Position numbers and translations under genes: made by a program. Shown one piece after another: positions 56,357-64,000 of a stretch of 64,000 bases of DNA. This DNA comes from Vagococcus coleopterorum. GTDB taxonomy: Bacteria > Bacillota > Bacilli > Lactobacillales > Vagococcaceae. How positions within the stretch are numbered: position 1 is the first letter of the stretch; each line of letters starts with the position of its first letter. Under the pieces are notes generated by a model that was not told where the DNA came from, searched no databases, and saw nothing but the letters and a program-made list of their open reading frames with translations. The stretch covers positions 1,436,001 through 1,500,000 of the forward strand of contig NZ_CP049886.1 in the NCBI RefSeq assembly GCF_011303955.1. The letters are read 5' to 3'.

Positions 56357-57976
56357 TTACCCTTCCATTAATAATAATTCAGGATCTGCTAGTAAACGTT
56401 TAATGTTGTTCATAGCATTTTGCGCTGTAGCGCCATCAACGATACGGTGGTCAAAGCTTAATGATAATTTCATTACGCGTCCAACAGCTAATTCGCCGTC
56501 TTCGTTCACGATTGGTTGTTGAGCAATTGTACCTACACCTAAAATAGCTACTTCAGGGTAGTTGATAACTGGCGTGAACCAGCCACCACGTGCTGAACCA
56601 ATGTTACTGATTGTTACTGTACCATCACGCATTTCACCTGCAGCTAATTTACCTTCCATTGCTTTTTGAGCATTAGATGTAATTTCGCTAGCAATTTGGA
56701 ACATGCCTTTTGAGTCAGCGTTTTTAATGTTTGGTACAAATAATCCGTTTGGAGTATCTGTAGCGATACCGATGTTGAAGTAGTTTTTGTAAACAATTTC
56801 TTCAGTAGTATCATCGATAGAAGCATTTAAGATTGGGAAGTCGCGCATTGTCGCAACTAACGCTTTAACTACGTATGGTAAGAATGTTAATTTAACATCT
56901 TGAGCCGCAGCTGTATCTTTAAATTTCTTACGGTGATCCCACATTTTAGAAACTTCTACATCATCAAATAATGTTACGTGAGGAGCAGTGTGTTTACTGT
57001 TAACCATTGCTTTAGAAATTGCTTTACGCATTGGTGTTAATTTCTCACGAGTTTGAGCTTCGCCACTTGCTGCTGGAGCAATTGGTGCTGCTACTGGAGT
57101 TGCTGCTGCTTTTGGTGCAGCTGCCTCAGTTGTTGCTGTTGCTGCTGGAGCTTCAGTAGTTGCTACTGGTGCGCCACCTGCTGCTACGGCATCAATATCT
57201 GATTTAAGAACACGTCCACCTTTACCTGTTGCAGGTACAGTTGTAATGTCAATTCCTTTTTCACGTGCATGTTGACGGACTGAAGGCATTGCTAAAACGC
57301 GTTTGTTTGGATCTGCTGCTACAGCTGCTACTGGTGTAACTGCTGCCGGTGCTGCTTCTGCTTTTGGTGCAGCTGCCGCTGGGGCTGCTGGAGCTGAAGC
57401 TGCTGAGTCGTTGTGACCTGGTGCATCGATTTCGATTAAGACATCACCAACGTTTGCTACTGTACCTTCAGCAACAACGATGTTCACAACTTTACCTGTT
57501 ACTGGAGATGGAATCTCTTCAACAGATTTGTCGTTTTGGACTTCTAATAATGTATCATCTTCGTTGATTGTATCGCCTGCTGCTACGAACCATTTAACGA
57601 TTTCGCCTTCAGCAATACCTTCGCCGATATCTGGTAATTTGAATTGGAATACGCCACCGGCTGGAGCTGCTGCTGGAGCCGCTTCTTGAGCTGGCGCTGC
57701 AGGTGCTGCTTCTGCTGGAGCATCATTGTCTTCGTGACCTGGAGCGTCGATTTCGATTAAGACGTCACCAACGTTTGCTACAGTTCCCTCTGGAACAACA
57801 ATGTTTAATACTTTACCTGTTACTGGAGATGGAATCTCTTCAACAGATTTGTCGTTTTGTACTTCTAATAATGTATCATCTTCGTTAATTGTATCGCCTA
57901 CTGCTACAAACCATTTTACGATTTCGCCTTCTGCGATACCTTCACCGATATCTGGTAATTTAAATTTAAATGCCAT
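56357..57976 (-). CDS. pdhC: Dihydrolipoamide acetyltransferase (PDH E2), two lipoyl domains
   Basis: E2 is the core of the pyruvate dehydrogenase complex. I choose the ATG at 57976 (start [12 protein letters not shown]), as in relatives; the ATG at 57988 would add four residues. Two lipoyl domains (about 1-80 and 110-190) each carry the lipoylated lysine in [11 protein letters not shown]. The DNA encoding them is a 321-bp-spaced near-repeat. Ala/Pro linkers, a peripheral-subunit binding domain ([14 protein letters not shown]) and the catalytic domain with HRIVDGA follow. Confidence 0.95.
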   Translation of the reverse strand: MAFKFKLPDIGEGIAEGEIVKWFVAVGDTINEDDTLLEVQNDKSVEEIPSPVTGKVLNIVVPEGTVANVGDVLIEIDAPGHEDNDAPAEAAPAAPAQEAAPAAAPAGGVFQFKLPDIGEGIAEGEIVKWFVAAGDTINEDDTLLEVQNDKSVEEIPSPVTGKVVNIVVAEGTVANVGDVLIEIDAPGHNDSAASAPAAPAAAAPKAEAAPAAVTPVAAVAADPNKRVLAMPSVRQHAREKGIDITTVPATGKGGRVLKSDIDAVAAGGAPVATTEAPAATATTEAAAPKAAATPVAAPIAPAASGEAQTREKLTPMRKAISKAMVNSKHTAPHVTLFDDVEVSKMWDHRKKFKDTAAAQDVKLTFLPYVVKALVATMRDFPILNASIDDTTEEIVYKNYFNIGIATDTPNGLFVPNIKNADSKGMFQIASEITSNAQKAMEGKLAAGEMRDGTVTISNIGSARGGWFTPVINYPEVAILGVGTIAQQPIVNEDGELAVGRVMKLSLSFDHRIVDGATAQNAMNNIKRLLADPELLLMEG

Positions 57977-58059
57977 GATCGCACTCATCCCTTCATTTAC
58001 ATAGTATTAGCGCATAGGGAGTCAGCTAACTAACTCCCTACTCGCTTATTTTTTTATAA

Positions 58060-59037
58060 TTAGAATTCGTATACTTCTCTAACTTTAGCTTCAATATCAG
58101 CTGCATTTGGTAACCAAGCATTTTCAGCTTGACCGAATGGGAAGATTGTGTCTGGAGCAGATACACGTCCAACTGGAGCTTCTAATGACATGACTGCGCG
58201 TTCTGAAATTTCAGAAACAACTTGTGCAGCAACCCCTGCTTGTTTTTGAGCTTCTTGAACAACTACTACGCGACCAGTTTTTTCAACTGAAGCGATAATT
58301 GTTTCAATATCTAAAGGAGCAACAGTACGTAAGTCGATAATTTCAACTGAGATACCTTCTGCTTCTAATTTTTCTGCAACTTTGATTGATTCGCGAACCA
58401 TTGCACCGTAAGTAATGATAGAAACATCTTTACCTTCTTTAGTAACAGCTGCTTTATCTAGGGGAACAGTGTATTCACCATCTGGAACTTCATCACGGAA
58501 TGAACGGTAAAGTTTCATGTGCTCTAAGAAGATAACTGGATCGTTATCACGGATTGCTGAAATAAGTAATCCTTTAGCATCATATGGGTTTGACGGAATA
58601 ACAACACGGATACCAGGAGATTGAGCGATCAATCCTTCTAAGTTATCAGCATGTAATTCTGGAGTATGTACACCACCACCGAAAGGCGCGCGGATTGTAA
58701 TTGGCATGTGACGAGTGCCACCCATACGGTAACGAGTACGTGCCATTTGAGCAACAACTTCATCCATTACTTCGAAGATAAATCCGAAGAATTGGATTTC
58801 TGGTACTGGACGGTAACCTTCTAAGGCTAAACCGAATGCCATACCACCGATACCTGACTCAGCAAGAGGGGCATCCATCACGCGGTCTTCACCGAACTTA
58901 GCTTGTAAGCCTTCAGTCGCACGGAAAACACCACCGTTATTACCAACGTCTTCACCAAAAATTAGGACGTTAGGATCTTTTTCTAATTCAACAGCAAGCG
59001 CATCTGTGATGGCTTGGATCATTGTTTTTTGTGCCAT
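58060..59037 (-). CDS. pdhB: Pyruvate dehydrogenase E1 beta subunit
   Basis: The 325 residues are the typical E1-beta chain: [31 protein letters not shown] with the TPP-contact glutamate, and the C-terminal transketolase domain with [13 protein letters not shown]. It starts two bases after pdhA and forms the alpha2-beta2 E1 with it. Confidence 0.96.
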   Translation of the reverse strand: MAQKTMIQAITDALAVELEKDPNVLIFGEDVGNNGGVFRATEGLQAKFGEDRVMDAPLAESGIGGMAFGLALEGYRPVPEIQFFGFIFEVMDEVVAQMARTRYRMGGTRHMPITIRAPFGGGVHTPELHADNLEGLIAQSPGIRVVIPSNPYDAKGLLISAIRDNDPVIFLEHMKLYRSFRDEVPDGEYTVPLDKAAVTKEGKDVSIITYGAMVRESIKVAEKLEAEGISVEIIDLRTVAPLDIETIIASVEKTGRVVVVQEAQKQAGVAAQVVSEISERAVMSLEAPVGRVSAPDTIFPFGQAENAWLPNAADIEAKVREVYEF

Positions 59038-59039
59038 GA

Positions 59040-60471
<1,432 letters not shown>

Positions 60472-60497
60472 CTAATAACCCTTATTTTCAGAGGAAA

Positions 60498-60546
60498 TAA
60501 AAAAAGTATTTTCCAGTAGGAAAGTTCCTTCTGAAAAATACTTTTC
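60498..60546 (-). terminator. mgtA terminator
   Basis: AAAAGTATTTT and AAAATACTTTT, with an inner GGAA/TTCC pair, form a long hairpin followed by T's on the minus strand. Confidence 0.9.
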
Positions 60547-60611
60547 TCTCTCATAAACTGTTTTATTTTCACTAGTTAGTGAAATAAATATTTAACAAAC
60601 TTTTTTATATT

Positions 60612-63245
60612 TTATAACCATTCATTATTAACTTTAATATAAATACGTTTGACAACTTCGGTCACTAACATATAAGCAATCATAATCCCTACAAACCAAG
60701 GCCAGTATGATGTTGGAACAGATTCAAAGCCAAATTTCCCGCCTAATGGTGTTAGGACAATAACAAATCCTACTAAGATTGCCATGACACTAGATAACAA
60801 TAGTGGCCAACTAGCAACGCTTTGAATAAATGGTAATTTCTTAGTCCGTATGATGTGAACAATCAACGTTTGACTCGTCAACCCAACTAAGAACCAACCT
60901 GCTTGGAATAACCCTTGTTCAGCAACGGTATTGGCACTAAAGACATGCCACATAATAAAGAATGTCAAAATATCAAAAATACTACTAATCGGCCCAATAC
61001 TTAAGGTGAATTTCAACAACCCTTTTGTTCCCCAGCTAACTGGATGAGCAATATCTTCTTCATCCACGTTATCCCACGGCGTTGTTAACTGAGCAATATC
61101 GTACACTAAGTTTTGAACTAACAGTTGGAATGACAACATTGGTAAGAACGGTAAGAAGGCACTTGCGACTAATACCGAGAAGACATTCCCAAAGTTTGAA
61201 CTAATGGTAATTTTAATGTATTTCATCATATTACAGAAAACTTTACGTCCTTCTAAAATACCATCTTCAAGAACGGTTAAACTCTTCTCTAGCAAAATAA
61301 TCGAACTAGCATCTTTCGTAATATCCGCAGCCGTGTCTACCGAAATACCGACATCAGCTTTTCTTAGCGCTGGCGCGTCATTAATGCCGTCCCCCATAAA
61401 CCCAACTGTATGCCCTTGTTTTTGCAACAAGTCAATAATCCGTGATTTTTGCATAGGTGATAGTTTGGCGAATAGATTAACACCCTCAACTTTTCCGGTT
61501 AATTCCTCATCTGTCATCTCTTCAATCTGATTACCCACTAAAACCTCATTCACTTCAATCCCCACATCTTGGCAGACTTTGCGTGCAACAATTTCATTGT
61601 CTCCTGTCAAAACTTTAACGCCGACCCCATGCTCATGTAACGAAGCAATCGCAGGAATGGCAGATTTTTTAGCAGGATCAAGGAAACCTACAAATCCAAC
61701 TAAAATCATGTCGCGCTCATCTTCGATTGTATAAATTGGTTCGTCATAGACATCCTGACGGTAACCCACAGCAATCACACGCATCCCGTCCATGTTAAGA
61801 CGTTCGTTAACTGCCAGCATTTCTGCTTTTAATTTAGCATCTATTGGTAAAATCTCACCATCAATTTCTGCATAAGTGCAGATATCACTCATCTCTTCAA
61901 CGGCACCTTTAGTCACCATCAAATGACGACCATCTACATCAACCGCCACAGTTAAACGACGACGTGAAAAATCAAACGGAATTTCATCAATTTTTGTGAT
62001 GATTTCTTGGTTCAACTTATCTTTTGTTTCGTCATAATATTTAATGACAGCATGATCAATTAAGTTTTTCCAACCTGTTTGATATTTTGAATTTAAGTAG
62101 GCCATGTTCAAAACATCTTGATTCACATCACCCAGCGGATTCACATGTTTTACTAACACGACTTCATCATCCGTAATCGTTCCGGTTTTATCCGTACATA
62201 GAATATCCATGCTACCTAGGTTTTGAATCGCTGCTAACTCTTTCACGATGACTTTTTTCTTAGATAGCGCAATGGCACCTTTCGCTAAGTTACTCGTCAC
62301 AATCATTGGTAACATCTCTGGTGTTAGACCAACTGCTACTGCAATTGCAAAGAAGAAGGCCTGACTCCAATCTCCCTTAGTAAAGCCATTTAATAAAAGA
62401 ACGACTGGGAATAAGACTGCCACCATTCTTAATAACAAACGACTGACTTTATTTAACCCAATATCAAAAGCTGTTTCTTCACGACTTCCCGAAACAGTCT
62501 TAGCAATGCCACCGAAGAAGGTTCCTTCACCTGTTCTTAAAATAATCGCTTTACCTTGACCACTTAAAACATCCGTCCCCATAAACACTAAATCTTCCAT
62601 ATCCAAAGCTGTCAATGAATCGTCTTTGATAGCCTTCTCAGGAACCCCGGCTTCGACAAATTTCTCGACTGGCATAGATTCACCTGTTAGTGACGATTGA
62701 TTGACGAATAAGTCATTCGACCAAATCAAAACCGCATCCGCTGGAATCATATCCCCTGTTGATAGGTTAACAATATCTCCCGGCACCACTTCATCCATCG
62801 GAATTTCTTCGGTTACCCCATCGCGAGTAATCGCACAGGTATTTTCAATCATTTCTTTTAAAGCATAACTCGCTTTTTGAGAACGATAGCTTTGAACAAA
62901 CTGAATCAGCCCACTACAAAGAATCATAATCCCCATAATAACAGCCGCTTCAAAATCTCCTGTTGCAGCTGATACGATTAATAATAGCAATAAGACATAA
63001 ACAAAAGGATCTTGAAAAGCTTTGATAAAGAGCTTCCAACCTGGCGTCGGACTTTCCGATGCCACAACATTTGGTCCGTATTCTTCTAAGCGCTCCAGAG
63101 CATCTTCTTGCGATAAACCATTTGGTGATGTTCTAAAGGTCATCATCAATTCTCTTTCAGATAATGCCGCTAATTGTTTTAGTTCAGAGTTTTTTACTTC
63201 TTGTCTTGTTACTTGATAGGTTTGTTTTGTTTTTTTATTTGTCAT
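60612..63245 (-). CDS. mgtA: Magnesium-translocating P-type ATPase
   Basis: MgtA-type P3B ATPases import Mg2+. The 877 residues have the N-terminal cation ATPase domain, TGES (SLTGESMPVEKF), the phosphorylated aspartate in CTDKTGTITDDE near 360, MGDGINDAPALRKADVGIS, and ten membrane helices with the NLVYDIAQLTTPWDNVD segment of MgtA/MgtB. The ATG follows GTGAGGAATTATC. The M-box riboswitch upstream supports Mg2+ as substrate. Confidence 0.95.
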   Translation of the reverse strand: MTNKKTKQTYQVTRQEVKNSELKQLAALSERELMMTFRTSPNGLSQEDALERLEEYGPNVVASESPTPGWKLFIKAFQDPFVYVLLLLLIVSAATGDFEAAVIMGIMILCSGLIQFVQSYRSQKASYALKEMIENTCAITRDGVTEEIPMDEVVPGDIVNLSTGDMIPADAVLIWSNDLFVNQSSLTGESMPVEKFVEAGVPEKAIKDDSLTALDMEDLVFMGTDVLSGQGKAIILRTGEGTFFGGIAKTVSGSREETAFDIGLNKVSRLLLRMVAVLFPVVLLLNGFTKGDWSQAFFFAIAVAVGLTPEMLPMIVTSNLAKGAIALSKKKVIVKELAAIQNLGSMDILCTDKTGTITDDEVVLVKHVNPLGDVNQDVLNMAYLNSKYQTGWKNLIDHAVIKYYDETKDKLNQEIITKIDEIPFDFSRRRLTVAVDVDGRHLMVTKGAVEEMSDICTYAEIDGEILPIDAKLKAEMLAVNERLNMDGMRVIAVGYRQDVYDEPIYTIEDERDMILVGFVGFLDPAKKSAIPAIASLHEHGVGVKVLTGDNEIVARKVCQDVGIEVNEVLVGNQIEEMTDEELTGKVEGVNLFAKLSPMQKSRIIDLLQKQGHTVGFMGDGINDAPALRKADVGISVDTAADITKDASSIILLEKSLTVLEDGILEGRKVFCNMMKYIKITISSNFGNVFSVLVASAFLPFLPMLSFQLLVQNLVYDIAQLTTPWDNVDEEDIAHPVSWGTKGLLKFTLSIGPISSIFDILTFFIMWHVFSANTVAEQGLFQAGWFLVGLTSQTLIVHIIRTKKLPFIQSVASWPLLLSSVMAILVGFVIVLTPLGGKFGFESVPTSYWPWFVGIMIAYMLVTEVVKRIYIKVNNEWL

Positions 63246-63286
63246 GATAATTCCTCACTTTCCAGCTAGCGAAGAAGCATTGTCAA

Positions 63287-63418
63287 TTATTGAATAGTGT
63301 TGTAAACAAGTTGAGCCAATTGGCAACACCTTGGAACATCATCTTCAAAAAATCCAACCATACCGCTTCGCTGCAGACTACTTCCTGAATCACTTGTATC
63401 AACTAATTTTCTTGCCAC
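63287..63418 (-). CDS. Possible 43-residue ORF between the M-box and mgtA
   Basis: A GTG at 63418 follows AAGGGGTGAGTTAA, a good match to the anti-Shine-Dalgarno, and the frame is open for 43 codons to TAA at 63287. The peptide starts ARKLVDTSDSGSSLQ, has a middle MVGFFEDDVPRCC and ends LAQLVYNTIQ. It lies after the riboswitch terminator and 41 bases before mgtA, so it would be translated only when the switch is open. No family is recognised; it may be a leader peptide or chance. Confidence 0.45.
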   Translation of the reverse strand: MARKLVDTSDSGSSLQRSGMVGFFEDDVPRCCQLAQLVYNTIQ

Positions 63419-63465
63419 TTAACTCACCCCTTATTCACCTTTATTAAACTAAATATTAATCAACT

Positions 63466-63700
63466 AAAAAACGCTCCCCAACTTAACGTTGAGAAGCGTA
63501 CGCAAATATGCCTAAAAGGATCCCCTTGAAGAACTTATTTTCAAATCTCGACGTCGAGTTTTAGCACTATATGGCTTAGACACATATGTGTCAGCTACAT
63601 TAGGAAGAGCCTTGTTCGACAATTCCAGTTGACTCATTGGCGTCTCTCGACATTTTTGAGCAGCAGCGTATTTCCAATATAGGAGCCTCACCTAACAGAT
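63466..63700 (-). promoter_or_regulatory. M-box (ykoK) magnesium riboswitch
   Basis: On the minus strand the element begins GTTAGGTGAGGCTCCTATAT (near 63698) and contains CGCTGCTGC, CAAAAATGTCGA, GACGCCAATGAGTCAAC, GCCATATAGTGCTAAAACTC: the conserved M-box core. It ends in a terminator, ACGCTTCTCAAC with GTTGGGGAGCGT (63471-63499) and six T's. High Mg2+ should favour the terminator and shut mgtA off. Confidence 0.95.
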
Positions 63701-63727
63701 TAGACTATTTAGTTTTGATTCATCTCA

Positions 63728-63756
63728 AGTGTAGGACGAGCCTTGGATAATGTCAA
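63728..63756 (-). promoter_or_regulatory. Promoter of the M-box/mgtA unit
   Basis: TTGACA (63751-63756), 17 bases, TACACT (63728-63733), about 30 bases before the M-box. Confidence 0.85.
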
Positions 63757-63823
63757 CCTTTTTAAAACCTACCTAATAATAAATAACTGAGTGATAGCGT
63801 TTCCTAAACACCTTAAGAGATGC

Positions 63824-63851
63824 TATACTATGGATAGAAAATTTAAGGAGG
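63824..63851 (+). promoter_or_regulatory. Extended -10 and ribosome binding site of the thiD-like gene
   Basis: TGCTATACT (hexamer 63824-63829), then AAGGAGG at 63845-63851, eight bases before the ATG at 63860. Confidence 0.65.
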
Positions 63852-63859
63852 ATGGCTTT

Positions 63860-64000
63860 ATGATTCCAAAACTATTAACAGTTGCCGGTTCAGATTCAAG
63901 TGGCGGCGCTGGTATTGAAGCAGACTTAAAAACATTCCAAGAATTAGGGACCTTTGGCTTTTGTGCTATCACAAGCATTGTCACTATGGATCCAGATAAT
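63860..64000 (+). CDS. ThiD/PdxK-type kinase, N-terminal part
   Basis: The first 47 residues are present; the gene runs off the window. The start [20 protein letters not shown] and [19 protein letters not shown] are typical of the ribokinase-like HMP/HMP-P kinase (ThiD) family. That family in Firmicutes also includes pyridoxal kinases of ThiD type (PdxK); the fragment does not separate them. Confidence 0.85.
   Translation, partial: MIPKLLTVAGSDSSGGAGIEADLKTFQELGTFGFCAITSIVTMDPDN

Overview
The window is chromosomal DNA of an AT-rich low-GC Gram-positive coccus of the Lactobacillales. Gene content (alpha/beta glycyl-tRNA synthetase, EzrA, DUF3042, GlnRA, PpsR, CtsR-type clpB control, T-box and M-box leaders, Fst-type toxins) points to the Enterococcaceae, such as Vagococcus or Enterococcus. 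That placement is inferred from the genes, not from a database search. I saw no tRNA, rRNA, insertion sequence, prophage or CRISPR array. Most genes lie on the minus strand; plus-strand exceptions are the Eis-like fragment, the Fst toxins, ppsR, a DUF3042 gene, ansA and the cut-off thiD-like gene at the right end.

Layout. 1-620: 3' end of an Eis-like acetyltransferase. 660-1880: three tandem par/Fst type I toxin-antitoxin cassettes, each with toxin ORF, shared bidirectional terminator, antisense promoter and its own pair of direct repeats. 1951-4620: clpB under a CtsR operator. 4648-4825: a possible small RNA. 4901-6681: a hypothetical protein and pepT. 6703-12463: nif3-like, trmK, a lipoprotein, rpoD and dnaG (macromolecular synthesis region). 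12540-16231: a PASTA-domain membrane protein with an FtsX/MacB-type ABC transporter. 16359-26774: ridA, glyS, glyQ (T-box), recO, era, dgkA, ybeY, pgpH, phoH, yqeY, rpsU. This follows the Bacillus subtilis yqf-type order, except that the ABC/PASTA module and ridA sit where ccpN-yqfL-yqxD lie in Bacillus.

26901-36454: a Fur-family regulator, ppsR, a CzrA-type ArsR regulator, glnA-glnR with a GlnR box, hflX, miaA, a GDPD, a DUF3042 protein, radC, a HAD phosphatase and folC. 36472-49323: valS (T-box), tpx, rex, thiI, a cysteine desulfurase, ezrA, ansA, sprT-like, tex and a 56-residue membrane protein. 49412-54774: two cell-wall hydrolases of different catalytic class (glucosaminidase and amidase) that share an almost identical C-terminal repeat array. 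54938-60152: the pyruvate dehydrogenase operon pdhABCD behind a leader of about 280 nt. 60612-63756: mgtA under an M-box riboswitch, with a possible 43-codon ORF between riboswitch and transporter. 63860-64000: start of a thiD/pdxK-type kinase.

The strongest points for a second look are the triple par array with cassette-specific repeats, the twin hydrolases whose shared blocks differ in length by exactly one 225-bp unit, the lysine/alanine-rich N-terminal extension of the housekeeping sigma factor, the PASTA-ABC module, the small ORF in front of mgtA, and two places where a terminator-like hairpin runs into the translation start of the next gene.
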